Part shown: positions 8,963 through 18,684 of the stretch, piece after piece
Position numbering within the stretch: position 1 is the first letter of the stretch
Layout of the letters: each line of letters opens with the position of its first letter
From: JACKII01 sp963807085
Lineage (GTDB): Bacteria; Pseudomonadota; Alphaproteobacteria; Bin95
Assembly: GCA_963807085.1 (NCBI GenBank)
Contig: CAWEBB010000011.1
Coordinates: 141,385-205,384, forward strand
Direction: 5' to 3'
DNA length: 64,000 bases
Made by a program: the position numbers and the translations under genes
The notes under the pieces: model-generated
Seen by the model: only the letters and a program-made list of their open reading frames with translations
Databases searched by the model: none
Told to the model about the DNA's origin: nothing

Positions 8963-9889
8963 ATGGTTCGCCGCTATTTAATGGCCGGTTTGCTGGTACT
9001 AACCGGGCTCGTGATTGGGGCAGCCCCTGCCTGCGCGAACGAACCGCTGCCGGTGGTGGCCACGTTCAGCATTCTGGGTGACATGGTGCAGACGGTGGGC
9101 GGTGAGCGGGTCGCAGTCACGACGCTGGTCGGCCCGGATGGCGATCCGCATGTCTTCCGCCCGACCCCCCGGCACGCCCAGATGATGGCAGGCGCCGAGC
9201 TGGTATTCGCCAACGGCCTCGGCTTCGAGGGCTGGATGGAGCGCCTGACCGACGCCGCCGGCTTTCAGGGCCGGATGGTGGTGGTTTCCGACGGGGTGCA
9301 CGCGCTGGCAGCCGACAAAAGCCATGAACACGGAAAAAAAAACCATGACCATAAGGCCGCTCCCGATCCCCATGCCTGGCAAGACTTGGCCAACGCGCAA
9401 ATCTACGTCGCCAACATCGCCCGGGCGCTGATCGCCGCCGATCCGGAGGGCCAGACCGCCTACGCGGCGCGGCGAGACCGCTATATCGCCGAACTCGCGG
9501 CGCTAGATCGGGAGTTAAAGGAGCGCCTGGCCCGCCTGCCGCCGGGGCCGCGCCAAGTGGTTTCCGCCCATGACGCGTTCGGCTACTTCGCTCGTGCCTA
9601 TGGCGTTGTCTTTCTCGCACCCGAAGGCGTCAGCACGGAGGCAGAGCCCTCGGCCCGGGACATCGCCCTGCTGGTTCGCCAGATCAGGGCAGAGGACGTC
9701 GCAGCGGTATTCCTGGAGAACACCTCCGACCCGCGGCTGATCGAGCAAATACGGCGCGAGACCGATGCGCGCATCGGCGGGACGCTCTATTCCGGCGCGC
9801 TCAGCGGACCGGAAGGGCCCGCCGCCACCTATCTGGTCATGATGCGGCACAATATTGAAACGCTGTTGGCGGCGCTGCACGCGGAATAG
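8963..9889 (+). CDS. znuA: Periplasmic zinc/manganese-binding protein (ZnuA-type)
   Basis: 308 residues with a signal peptide (RRYLMAGLLVLTGLVIG, cleavage likely after ACA). It is a cluster A-I metal-binding protein: ligand histidines are visible in DPHVFRPTP, PDPHAW and SAHDAFGYFARAYG, and the acidic ligand region is NTSDPRL. A short His-rich loop, HEHGKKNHDH, sits before the second ligand as in zinc-type ZnuA proteins, which supports zinc over manganese. It is the last gene of the zur-znuCBA operon. No strong terminator was seen after it. Confidence 0.9.
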   Translation: MVRRYLMAGLLVLTGLVIGAAPACANEPLPVVATFSILGDMVQTVGGERVAVTTLVGPDGDPHVFRPTPRHAQMMAGAELVFANGLGFEGWMERLTDAAGFQGRMVVVSDGVHALAADKSHEHGKKNHDHKAAPDPHAWQDLANAQIYVANIARALIAADPEGQTAYAARRDRYIAELAALDRELKERLARLPPGPRQVVSAHDAFGYFARAYGVVFLAPEGVSTEAEPSARDIALLVRQIRAEDVAAVFLENTSDPRLIEQIRRETDARIGGTLYSGALSGPEGPAATYLVMMRHNIETLLAALHAE

Positions 9890-10006
9890 ACGGCGGTCTG
9901 GACCGCTTGTGCTTGCATCCCTGCCGCCGCAAATTGATCTGCATTTTCCGCCGCCAATACGTTAGGCTGCCGGACGCTCAGCACGGGACTTACGGGACAG
10001 AATGCG

Positions 10007-10873
10007 ATGGCCACGAACCAAGGCGCCTCTCAGAAGGCCATCCAATACCATTACGATGTCGGCAATGACTTTTACACGTCCTGGTTGGACGAAGGGCTAT
10101 CCTACTCTGCCGCCATCTGGCCTGACGACCGGAACCAGCCGAGCACGCTGGAGGCGGCGCAGGATACCAAGCTGGACTGGCACCTGGACTCCGCCGCCGT
10201 CGGTGAGTGCACGCGCCTGCTGGATGTGGGGTGCGGCTGGGGCAGCCTGATCCAGCGCGCGCTTGACCGGCGCCAGATCACGAGCGCGGTCGGCCTGACT
10301 TTGGCCGACGAGCAGGCAGCCTGGGACCGCAGGCGCTTTGCCGATGACCCTGTCGAGATTGAGGTTTGTGCCTGGCAGGACTTCAGCGACAGCCACCCAT
10401 TCGATGCCATCATCTCCATCGGCGCGTTCGAGCACTTCGCCCGGCCGGATATGGACGCGGCGGAGAAGACCGAATGCTACGCCGAGTTTTTCCGCTTTTG
10501 CGCCGGTGCTCTGGGCGATGGCGGCCGGCTCTCGTTACAGAGTATCACCTGGATGAACATGGAGCGGGACAAGGAAATCGAAAACCTGCCGGCCCACATC
10601 TTTCCGGAAAGCAACCTGCCTCGCTTTGCCGAGATCGCCGCCGCCGCTGAGCCCTCGTTCCACATCATGCAGATGCACAACCGGCCGCGCGACTACGCGC
10701 TGACGCTCCGTGAATGGATGAAGCGGCTGCGCGCCAACCGTGCTTCCCTGGAAGAAAAATACGGCAAGGAACTGGTCACCCGCTACCTGCGGGGCTTCGC
10801 CAGCTTCGCCCTGGGCTTCGACCATGGCGTGCTGGGCCTGACCCGCTGGAGTTTCATGAAGCGGCCCGGGTGA
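10007..10873 (+). CDS. SAM-dependent methyltransferase, cyclopropane-fatty-acid-synthase-like
   Basis: 288 residues. The N-terminus AIQYHYDVGNDFYTSWLDEG is the substrate-side signature of the CFA synthase/mycolic acid methyltransferase family, and LLDVGCGWGS (about 69-78) is SAM motif I. The protein is shorter than E. coli Cfa (382 residues) and lacks its N-terminal extension, so it belongs to the short CFA-like group. It probably modifies a lipid or small acceptor with SAM. It stands alone on its strand. Its last codons touch an IS5-family remnant, but the C-terminus (GLTRWSFMKRPG) looks natural. Confidence 0.8.
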   Translation: MATNQGASQKAIQYHYDVGNDFYTSWLDEGLSYSAAIWPDDRNQPSTLEAAQDTKLDWHLDSAAVGECTRLLDVGCGWGSLIQRALDRRQITSAVGLTLADEQAAWDRRRFADDPVEIEVCAWQDFSDSHPFDAIISIGAFEHFARPDMDAAEKTECYAEFFRFCAGALGDGGRLSLQSITWMNMERDKEIENLPAHIFPESNLPRFAEIAAAAEPSFHIMQMHNRPRDYALTLREWMKRLRANRASLEEKYGKELVTRYLRGFASFALGFDHGVLGLTRWSFMKRPG

Positions 10874-11034
10874 AACGCTCCTACACCGAAAGCGGCGGCA
10901 TTCGGGGTTGTGACGCGGGCAAGAAGATCAATGGGCGCAAGCGTCATGCGGTCGTAGACACCATCGGCCTGCTCTTCGGCCTCGCCGTCCATGGCGCCGC
11001 TATCCAGGAATGCGACAGCGCACCCGCGGTGCTA
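10870..11034 (+). pseudogene. IS5-family transposase fragment
   Basis: In frame from about 10870, VKRSYTESGGIRGCDAGKKI followed by NGRKRHAVVDTIGLLFGLAV matches the core of IS5-family DDE transposases, the segment around (Y/F)DAGKKIKGRKRH..VDT. Both flanking domains are missing and the match stops near AAIQECDSAPAVL. It is a dead remnant of about 55 codons joined directly to the end of the methyltransferase gene. Confidence 0.65.
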
Positions 11035-11079
11035 TGTTTGACCGAGTTTCGAGTCCGCATCAAGAGATAGGTGGTATTG

Positions 11080-11235
11080 CAGATGTTCGTCTAAATAAAA
11101 TACCCTGAACACTTTATAATTTTATCATACCAGCTTGGAGGAATTACGACACGTTTGTAAATTTAGATCAATAAGGCAATGTTGTAATTTGACATCTATC
11201 AATCTTAATCTTTCAATGCGTGTGTCCAGAGAAGG
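11080..11235. other. AT-rich intergenic segment with a candidate promoter
   Basis: This stretch is strikingly AT-rich compared with the GC-rich surroundings. It contains TTGACA at 11189-11194, 17 bases, then TTCAAT at 11212-11217, a weak sigma-70-like pair that could drive the dehydrogenase gene starting at 11321. No coding potential was recognised. It may be a leftover of foreign DNA next to the IS5 fragment. Confidence 0.3.
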
Positions 11236-11320
11236 ATCCTTCCCCGTCCCTCCGAAACCCGCTATCTCTCCCCCCAACGCAGTTGCTGCACTATCACACT
11301 CAGACTTCACGGAGCCACCC

Positions 11321-12742
11321 ATGTATATCGACGGCGTCTGGGGGCAAACGGCCCGCTCGTTTCCGGTCTTCAATCCCGCCAGCGGCGAGGAAATCGGCCA
11401 GGTGCCGGACGGCGGTGCTGCGGAAGCGCGCAAGGCAATCGAGGCCGCACACAAGGCCTTTCCCGCCTGGGCCGGCAAGACGGCGTTCGAGCGCTCGGCC
11501 ATCCTCTATAAGGCGCACCAGATCATGCTGGAGCGGCGCAAGGATCTGGCCAAGCTGATGACGCAAGAGCAGGGCAAGCCGCTGCGCATGTCCATGAACG
11601 AGGTCGGCTATGCCGCCGATTTCCTGCTGTTCTATGCAGAGGAAGCCAAGCGCATCTATGGCGACGTGCTGCCGTCCGCCCGCGCCGACCAGCGCTTCAT
11701 GGTGCTGCGCCAGCCGGTGGGAGTGGTCGCGGCGGTGACGCCCTGGAACTATCCGATCAGCATGCTCACCCGGAAGATGGCGCCGGCGCTGGCGGCAGGC
11801 TGCACCATCGTCCTCAAGCCGGCCGAGGCGACGCCGATGTGTGCGATGGAGACCTACAAGTGCTTCATCGACGCGGGCGTCCCGGAAGGGGCGATCAACC
11901 TGGTGACGGCGCAAGACCCCAAGCCTATCGGCGAGGAATTCTGCACCAACCCGCTGGTCGCAAAGATCACGTTTACTGGCTCCACAGCCGTCGGCAAGAT
12001 GCTGGCGAGCCAGGCGGCCGGCAACATGAAGCGTGTCTCGATGGAACTGGGCGGCCACGCCCCCTTCATCGTCTTCAAGGACGCCGACCCCGTGCACGCG
12101 GCCAAGGGTGCGGCGGCCGTCAAGTTCCTGAACACCGGGCAGGCCTGCATCTCGCCGAACCGGATGTTCGTGCATGAGAGCCAGCAGGAAGCGTTCCTGG
12201 AGGAATTCACCTCGCGCGTCACCCGCCTGCGCGCCGGCAATGGCCTTGAGGACGGCATCGGCGTCGGCCCGCTGATCTCGGAAGCCGCCATCGAGAAGAT
12301 CGACGCCCAGGTGAAAGACGCGGTCGAGAAGGGCGCGCGTCTGCTATCGGGCGGCCACCGGCTGATGGAGAACGGCCTCGACCGCGGCACCTTTTACGCG
12401 CCGACCCTGCTGGCCGACGTGCGCCCCGACATGCGCATCTACCGCGAGGAGACGTTTGGCCCGGTCGCACCGGTGGTGCCCTACACTGACGACGACGATG
12501 TCATCGCCATGGCGAACGACACCAATTACGGCCTCGCCGCCTATGTCTATACGAATAGCATCGCCACCGGGATGCGCGCCTTCGAGGCGCTGAAGTTCGG
12601 CCTGATCGGCATCAACGACATCAACCCGACCAGCGCCTACGCTCCCTTCGGCGGCATGAAGGAAAGCGGCATGGGCCGCGAGGGCGCGCGCGAAGGTATC
12701 AGCGAGTATTTGGAAACCAAGCTCGGCGGTTTTTCGGTATAG
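11321..12742 (+). CDS. gabD: NAD(P)-dependent succinate-semialdehyde dehydrogenase-type aldehyde dehydrogenase
   Basis: 473 residues from the ATG at 11321, which has GGAG 6 bases ahead; longer in-frame starts add only an unrelated N-terminus. It is an aldehyde dehydrogenase with the general base E242 in MELGG, the catalytic C276 in NTGQACISPNR, and the cofactor-fold motif FTGSTAVGK. The sequence resembles the GabD/SSADH class (TPWNYPISMLTRKMAPALAAG). It would oxidise succinate semialdehyde or a related semialdehyde in 4-aminobutyrate or similar catabolism. An IS5 element begins 2 bases after the stop, so any native terminator was displaced. Confidence 0.85.
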   Translation: MYIDGVWGQTARSFPVFNPASGEEIGQVPDGGAAEARKAIEAAHKAFPAWAGKTAFERSAILYKAHQIMLERRKDLAKLMTQEQGKPLRMSMNEVGYAADFLLFYAEEAKRIYGDVLPSARADQRFMVLRQPVGVVAAVTPWNYPISMLTRKMAPALAAGCTIVLKPAEATPMCAMETYKCFIDAGVPEGAINLVTAQDPKPIGEEFCTNPLVAKITFTGSTAVGKMLASQAAGNMKRVSMELGGHAPFIVFKDADPVHAAKGAAAVKFLNTGQACISPNRMFVHESQQEAFLEEFTSRVTRLRAGNGLEDGIGVGPLISEAAIEKIDAQVKDAVEKGARLLSGGHRLMENGLDRGTFYAPTLLADVRPDMRIYREETFGPVAPVVPYTDDDDVIAMANDTNYGLAAYVYTNSIATGMRAFEALKFGLIGINDINPTSAYAPFGGMKESGMGREGAREGISEYLETKLGGFSV

Positions 12743-12744
12743 AG

Positions 12745-14027
12745 GGCACTTCGATAAATACGGCGGCGTAGCCGCTTCTGGGCCGATGTTGAACCTCGTT
12801 CGCCGCTGAACGCCCCGATGGGCGCCGTTTTGCGGCCTTCTTTGGTTGTTTTTGCCCGTTCAGCTGCGCTCCAGACGCACTTCTGCTGTCGCCACCCCGC
12901 TCACGTCGGCCCGCGGGCGGCGGCGAGGCCGTTCAGGTGGACCACGCGGCGCATGTTGTAGGCAAGGTTCTTCAGGCCGATGCGCGCCTTGGCGCGGGCG
13001 ATGCCGATGCTGCGCACCAGCGTGCCACCCATGTCGTTGGTCTGCGCGCCGAACACGTGCTCGACCCGGGCGCGGACCTTCGAGCGGGTCTTGTTGCCCT
13101 GTTTCTCGCGCTTGCTGAGTGGGCGGTTGCGATGGCCCTTGCGGTGGATGCGGCTCTTCAGGCCGCGGTCTTCCAGCTTCTCCTCAATCTCGGCCGACCG
13201 GTAGGCGCTGTCCGCCCAGACGTCCGAGGCCGTGTTGCCGTCGTCCAGCACGTCGTCGATGACCTGGCTGTCGTGCGTCGCCGCGTCCGTCACCTTGTAG
13301 CGGCGGATCAGCTTGTGCCGCCGATCGACGTTGACGTGATTCTTGTAGCCGTAGTGCGACTTGCCGTGCTTCTTGGTCCAGCGCGCGTCGGTGTCCTTCT
13401 GGCGCTTCTTCGCCGGCTTCTCGTCCCAGCCCTCGGGCGTCTCGCCCGCCTTGATCGCGGCATTCTCATCGCGGCCGTTGCGCTGCTTGGGCACCGGCAC
13501 GATCGAGGCGTCGATCATCTGCCCGCCCATCGCCAGCCAGCCCTGGGCCTCCAGGTAGCCGTCGAATGCGCCGAACAGCTCACCGACAACGCCAGCCTGG
13601 ACCAGCTGCTCGCGGTACTGCCAGACCGTCGTCGCGTCCGGAACTGGATCCTCAAGACCCAAGCCCAGAAAGCGCATGAACGACAGCCGGTCGCGCACCC
13701 GGTACTCGAACTGCTCGTCGGAGAGGTTGTAGAGCTCGCACAGCACGAGCGCCTTGAGCATCACGACCACATCCCACGGCTTGCGGCCAGCCTTGGATTT
13801 TCGGGCCTCCGGCGGCCGGCGCCAGACCGCTTCCAACTGCGGCCGGAAATACGCCCAGGGGACGATGGCGTTCAGCTTCACCAGCGGATCCGACTTCGCG
13901 TCCAGCCCGGCGTAGCGTTTCGAAACGTCGAAGAAGCCCATCTGGCCCATCAGCACCTCCCAGTCATCGCCCCTATATCGGCGATTCTACCGGAATCCGG
14001 CTGGATCGCGACATTTTTCGAGGTGCC
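12745..14027 (-). mobile_element. Complete IS5-family insertion sequence (about 1.28 kb)
   Basis: The boundaries come from imperfect terminal inverted repeats: GGCACTTCGATAAAT at the left end against GGCACCTCGAAAAAT read inward from the right (13 of 15 match). The element encloses one intact transposase on the minus strand. I could not identify a convincing target-site duplication. It lies 2 bases behind the gabD-like stop codon, with older IS5 debris on its other side. Confidence 0.75.
12901..13956 (-). CDS. IS5-family transposase, apparently intact
   Basis: 351 residues. The N-terminal domain (GFFDVSKRYAGLDAKSDPL, WRRPPEARKSKAGRKPWDVV) is followed by the DDE catalytic core: first Asp in MIDASIVPVP, second Asp in VWADSAYRSAEIE, and Glu in VRARVEHVFGAQ. 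The C-terminus AYNMRRVVHLNGLAAA is typical. No frameshift is visible, so this copy may be active. The start may be the second ATG (MGQMGFFDV). Confidence 0.9.
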   Translation of the reverse strand: MLMGQMGFFDVSKRYAGLDAKSDPLVKLNAIVPWAYFRPQLEAVWRRPPEARKSKAGRKPWDVVVMLKALVLCELYNLSDEQFEYRVRDRLSFMRFLGLGLEDPVPDATTVWQYREQLVQAGVVGELFGAFDGYLEAQGWLAMGGQMIDASIVPVPKQRNGRDENAAIKAGETPEGWDEKPAKKRQKDTDARWTKKHGKSHYGYKNHVNVDRRHKLIRRYKVTDAATHDSQVIDDVLDDGNTASDVWADSAYRSAEIEEKLEDRGLKSRIHRKGHRNRPLSKREKQGNKTRSKVRARVEHVFGAQTNDMGGTLVRSIGIARAKARIGLKNLAYNMRRVVHLNGLAAARGPT

Positions 14028-14093
14028 GTAATGAGGATTCACGCAATTCAATTTGTCTGATTCATCGATCGCCGACTGAAACGGAGGTCGGCG

Positions 14094-14805
14094 ATGTCCA
14101 CGAAGATGAACGAGGCGGATTGGGAGTTGGCCCTGGAGGTGTTCCGGGCGTGCGTTCCTGCGCGGGGCGCCAAGGCCGAGGATGACCGGTTGTTCCTGGA
14201 AGCGCTGCATCACTTCTGCATCACTTCACTGTCCACAACATGACCTGGCGGGCGCTGCCGGAGCGTTTCGGGCATTGGAACAGCGTTTGGAAGCGCTTCG
14301 ACCGGCTCGGCAAGGCAGGCGTGTTCGAAGACTTCTTCGCTGTGCTGGCGGGGCTCAGCGGAACGGCGCATCTGGTGCAGATGTTTGACTCAACCGTGAT
14401 CCGTGCTCATGTGTCCGCCGCCGGCGCAAAAGGGGGCAAGCGGAGCAGGCGCTCGGGCGCTCACGCGGCGGTCTAGGCACAAAAATCCACCTGAAAACAG
14501 ACCATGACGGGCTGCCAATCGCATTCGAACTGACCGGCGGCGAAGCTGCCGACAGCCCTATGTTCGAGGCCCTGATCGACGCAGGGCCGGAGCAGGCGCT
14601 CCGCGCCGTCGTTGCCGACAAAGGCTATGACAGCGACGCAAATCGGGCCATGGCGCGTGAGCGGGGGGCCGTGCCGGTCATCCCGCACCGGTCGAACCGA
14701 AAGACCATCCCAGCCCGCTTCGCACGAGCACTCTACCGGGGACGCGCCCGCATCGAACAGATGGACACCTTCGTTAACCACTATTCAGCGGTAGTTCTGG
14801 TCTGA
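14094..14805 (+). pseudogene. Degenerate IS5-family (IS1031-like) transposase
   Basis: Three frames carry consecutive pieces of one transposase. MSTKMNEADWELALEVFRAC starts at 14094 with an AGGAGG-like site ahead (GGAGGTCGGCG). NMTWRALPERFGHWNSVWKR to MFDSTVIRAHVSAAG is in the next frame. GLGTKIHLKTDHDGLPIAF to RARIEQ is in the third. The first shift coincides with an 11-base tandem duplication (CTGCATCACTT twice, about 14207-14229). After RIEQ the expected FKRIALRCEK region is missing and a short unrelated tail follows. The gene is dead. Confidence 0.85.
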
Positions 14806-14884
14806 TTTTGAGATTTTGGCGTCATTCTGGAGGCGGAATGCTCCGTATAACGCCTCTGGTTCTTCAGTTTTCGCCAAATTAGGG

Positions 14885-15262
14885 TCATGCGGGCGCACTT
14901 CGACTGTCGAGCCAGCACCATCGCCTCATGTTGTAACCCATGTTGGCCAGCGTGATCGCCGCCTTGGTCCTTGCCAGGCCGATGGTGCGGATCGTCATGC
15001 CCATCGGACCTTTCTGGTAGGCGAAGACATGCTCGACGCGGGCGCGCACGGCTGACTTTTTCGCGTTGGCCCGCGCCGTCCGCTTCGGCATCGGCTTGCC
15101 CCGTGGCTTCTTGCGATGGATCTGGCTGACCTTGCCGTGCTTTTCCAGGTGATCCTCATTGGCTTGGCTGCTGTAGGCCGTATCGGCCCAAACCGGCGAC
15201 GCCGTATTGGCCGGATCGATCAGACCTTCGCGCAGCCTGGCGCCGTCGTGTGCGGCGCATTG
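14885..15262 (-). pseudogene. 3' part of a second IS5-family transposase
   Basis: Reading the minus strand, HDGARLREGLIDPANTASPV, WADTAYSSQAN and QIHRKKPRGKPMPKR run into RARVEHVFAYQKGPMGMTI and end with NMGYNMRRWCWLDSRSAPA. These are the second Asp and the Glu of the DDE triad and the C-terminus of an IS5-group transposase related to, but different from, the complete copy at 12901. The 5' half is absent: the match stops near 15262, where ISNCY-like sequence begins. Confidence 0.8.
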
Positions 15263-15308
15263 CCTCGCCTGAAATGTTGCCGAAGATAGCGCCGTTGCCT
15301 CAGTAGAA

Positions 15309-16420
15309 ATGCTGCCGAGCAGGTCTGCTGGGGAGGCTGTGATGAGGCAGGTAAGTATGGCGACGCGCGATGAGCTTCTGGCCGCACTGACGGTGCGCTA
15401 CGATCAGGCCGGGCGAGAAGGCAAAACTGGGATACTGACGGAGTTCGTGGCGGTGACGGGCTACCACCGCAAACACGCTGCAGGGTTTCTTCGCGGCGGA
15501 AGCAGATAAAGACCGATCAGCGGCCCGGCCGCGGCGCCGGCTGTATGACGATGCGGTTCGTGAAGCACTGATTGTCCTGTGGGAAGCTTCTGACAGGATC
15601 TGCGGCAAGAGATTGAAGCCGCTGATCCCGATGCTGGTTGCCGCCATGGAGCGCCATGGGCATCTGGCACTCGATCCAGCGGTTCGGGACCGGCTGGAAA
15701 CGATCAGCGCCGCAACGATCGACAGGGTCCTCGCGCCGGTGCGCAAACAGGCGGGTAGCCGCGGTCGTCGCCGGACGGCGCCCGCTTCGGCGATCCGTCG
15801 CGCCATACCGATCCGCACCTACGCCGACTGGGACGACCCGCCGCCCGGGTTCTTCGAGGCTGATCTCGTCTCCCACAGCGGTCCGCTGACCAGCGGGAGT
15901 TTCGCACAGACGCTGGTGCTGACCGACATCGCCAGCGGTTGGACGGAGTGTGCGCCGCTGTTGTTCCGCGAGCAGCAACTGCTGACCGAAGTGCTGACGG
16001 TCGTCCGCGACGTGACGCCTCTGCCGGTCCTTGGGTTCGACACCGACAACGATACCGTCTTCATCAATGAGACGGTGAAGGCCTGGTGCGAAGCATCCGG
16101 CGTGGTGTTCACGCGCTCACGCCCCTATCGCAAGAACGATCAGGCTCACATCGAGCAAAAGAACGGTTTGGTCGTGCGCCGGATGGTCGGCTATCGTCGC
16201 TTCGAAGGGCTTGCGGCGGCAGAGGCGCTCGCGAACCTTTATCGGCCGATGCGCCTGTTCGTGAACTTCTTCCAACCGTCCTTCCGGCTGGCCGAGAAGA
16301 AGCGTGACGGCGCACTGATCCGGAAACGGTATCATGCGCCGCTGACCCCGCATCCGCGGCTCGTCGCCGACCCGCGCACGCCGCAGGCACTGAAGGATGC
16401 GCTGGACGCACGAGAGTGGC
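15309..16420 (+). pseudogene. ISNCY/integrase-core (rve) transposase, frameshifted and 3' truncated
   Basis: The N-terminal part MATRDELLAALTVRYDQAGR to YHRKHAAGFLRGG lies in one frame. From about 15500 the match continues one frame over (RPRRRLYDDAVREALIVLWE, then KPLIPMLVAAMERHGHLALD). The integrase-type core FFEADLVSHSGPLTSGSFAQ, GFDTDNDTVFIN and NDQAHIEQKNGLVVRRMVGY contains the D, D and E residues. Near 16420 the match stops and IS256-type sequence begins. The gene is inactivated by a frameshift and by the IS256 insertion. Confidence 0.75.
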
Positions 16421-16474
16421 CGATCCTCTGTGTATCTGTGATCTGTTCCATGCTTCTTGAGAGGAGCAAGGACG

Positions 16475-17504
16475 ATGACGATTTCGAACGAAGTACTGGA
16501 CGAACTTCTGAAGGGCTGCGAGCGGCCTGAAGATTTGCTTGGCGATGCCGGGCTGATGAAAGAGCTGAAGATCAAGCTCATGGAGCGGATGTTGGGGGCC
16601 GAGCTGACGGCGCATTTGGGCTATGAGGCAGGCAAGGACGCACCGCCGGGCCAGCCGAACCGGCGCAATGGAACCGCCGGCAAACGGCTGAAGGGCCAGG
16701 ACGGCGAGATGCCAGTTGCCGTGCCTCGGGACCGGGATGGCAGTTTCGAACCTGAATTGGTCAAGAAAGGTCAGACCCGGATCGATGGGATCGATGACAA
16801 GATCATTGGCCTCTATGCCCGTGGGCTGACGGTGCGGGATATCCGGGCGCACCTGGAAGAGCTTTACGGCTTGAAGGTCTCGCCCGACCTGATCAGCCGT
16901 GTCACCGATGCCGTGCTGGACGAGGTTCGCGAATGGCAATCCAGGGCGCTGGAGCGGATGTATCCCATCGTCATCTTCGACGCGCTCCGGGTCAAAATCC
17001 GCGATGCGGACAGCCGCATGGTCAAGAACAAGGCCGTCTACGTGGCCCTGGGCGTTTCACGCGACGGGGTGCGCGAGGTTCTGGGCCTCTGGATTGCCGA
17101 CAATGAGGGCGCCAAATTCTGGCTCTCGGTGATGAGCCAACTGAAAAACCGTGGCGTGGCCGATATTCTGATCGCCGTCGTGGATGGGCTCAAGGGCTTC
17201 CCGGAGGCGATCACGGCAGCTTTTCCCGACGCTACTGTCCAGACCTGCATCGTGCACCTGGTGCGCCATTCCCTGAACTTCTGCGCCTGGAAGGACCGCA
17301 AATCCGTAGCGGGCGACCTGCGCCGGATTTATGGGGCTGCCACGGTCGACCAGGCTGCCGCCGAACTGGACGCTTTCGAGGAAAAATGGGCCGGTAAATA
17401 CGCTTCGATCGCCCCAGCTTGGCGGCGGGCATGGCAGGAGGTGATTCCATTCTTCGCCTTCGATCCGGCGATCCGCAGGATCATTTACACCAGGATCATT
17501 TACA
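16475..17504 (+). pseudogene. IS256-family transposase, C-terminally truncated
   Basis: The start at 16475 has GAGGAG about 8 bases upstream. LMERMLGAELTAHLGYEAGK, GTAGKRLKGQDGEMPVAVPR and FDALRVKIRDADSRMVKNKA are hallmark IS256 segments, and IAVVDGLKGFPEAITAAFPD carries the second catalytic Asp. The frame ends in FFAFDPAIRRIIYT, just where TTNAIESLN should follow; that last block and the catalytic Glu are gone. The break is at the left end of the IS481 copy at 17505. About 340 of roughly 400 residues remain. Confidence 0.85.
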
Positions 17505-18684
17505 TGTAAAGCACGTGACTTGATCTGACACTCTTGCTCCACTGGAGCGCAAATGAGGAATGTCGATCCATGACCAGCATTCAAGATAAGATCATCAAAC
17601 CAAAGTTGGGGCTGTTGGAGCTAGCCAAGCAGCTCGGCAGCGTCAGCCAGGCCTGTAAGGTGATGGGGTACTCGCGGGACAGCTTTTACCGGTTCCGCGA
17701 TCTTTATGAGCAGGGCGGGGCCGAAGCGCTGATTGATCTCTCGCGCCGCAAGCCGCTGCTGAAGAACCGGGTGCCCGAGCACGTGGAGAAAGCCGTCGTT
17801 GATCTGGCCATCGAGAACCCGGCGCTGGGCCAGAAGCGGGCGTCCTGGGAACTGCAGCAGAAGGGCGTGATGGTCTCATCGTCCGGCGTGCGTTCGATCT
17901 GGCTGCGCCATGACCTGGAGACGATGAAGAAAAGGCTGAAGGCGCTGGAGGCCCGCTCGGCCCAGGAAGGCATTCTCCTGACCGAAGAGCAATTGGCGGC
18001 GCTGGAAAAGGCCAAGCAGAAACGGGCAGCCCACGGCGAGATCGAGAGCGACCATCCGGGCTTCCTTGGTAGCCAGGACACCTACTATGTCGGCACGATG
18101 AAGGGCGTTGGGCGGATCTATCAGCAGACCTTCATCGACACCTACGCCCGCACCGCTCAGGCCAAGCTTTATACGGAAAAGACGGCGATCACGGCGGCCG
18201 ATCTGCTGAACGACCGGGTGATCCCGTTCTACGCCGAGCATGGTATCGCCCTGCTACGCATCCTGACCGACCGCGGCACCGAGTATTGCGGCAAGGTCGA
18301 AAACCACGCCTATCAGCTCTACCTGGCCGTCGAGGACATCGACCACACGCGGACCAAGGCGAACAGCCCGCAGACCAACGGTATTTGCGAGCGCTTCCAC
18401 CGGACCATCAAGGATGAGTTCTACGACATCGCCTTCCGCAAGAAACTTTACCGCTCTGTTGAGGAACTCCAGACAGACCTGGATTATTGGCTAGCAAAAT
18501 ACAACGAACAACGGCCACACTCTGGGAGGTATTGCTATGGCAAGACAACCATGCAAACCTTCCGGGAAACGCTGCACATCGCTGTTGAAAAGACCATCCG
18601 AACGCCGGATTTATCTGACAGCTACAAACCCGCTCTCAGCATTGCTGAGTAGCCTGTCCGTCAGATCAAGTGCCGAGTTTTACA
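17505..18684 (+). mobile_element. IS481-family insertion sequence, copy 1 (1180 bp)
   Basis: The ends are TGTAAAGCACGTGACTTGAT (left) and, read inward from the right, TGTAAAACTCGGCACTTGAT, both continuing CTGAC; 21 of 25 terminal bases match. A nearly identical copy lies at 59958. The left flank is a broken IS256 gene and the right flank a broken IS1182 gene, with no target-site duplication. This suggests the flanks were joined by recombination between IS481 copies. Confidence 0.85.
17570..18652 (+). CDS. IS481-family transposase, apparently intact
   Basis: 360 residues, starting MTSIQDKIIKPKLGLLELAK. An N-terminal helix-turn-helix (LGSVSQACKVMGYSRDSFYR) is followed by an rve integrase core, with catalytic positions visible in TFIDTYARTAQAKLY, ILTDRGTEYCG and the Glu of QTNGICERFHRTIKDEFY. 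The C-terminal NEQRPHSGRYCYGKT is typical. There is no internal frameshift, so it can supply transposase for both IS481 copies in the window. Confidence 0.9.
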   Translation: MTSIQDKIIKPKLGLLELAKQLGSVSQACKVMGYSRDSFYRFRDLYEQGGAEALIDLSRRKPLLKNRVPEHVEKAVVDLAIENPALGQKRASWELQQKGVMVSSSGVRSIWLRHDLETMKKRLKALEARSAQEGILLTEEQLAALEKAKQKRAAHGEIESDHPGFLGSQDTYYVGTMKGVGRIYQQTFIDTYARTAQAKLYTEKTAITAADLLNDRVIPFYAEHGIALLRILTDRGTEYCGKVENHAYQLYLAVEDIDHTRTKANSPQTNGICERFHRTIKDEFYDIAFRKKLYRSVEELQTDLDYWLAKYNEQRPHSGRYCYGKTTMQTFRETLHIAVEKTIRTPDLSDSYKPALSIAE

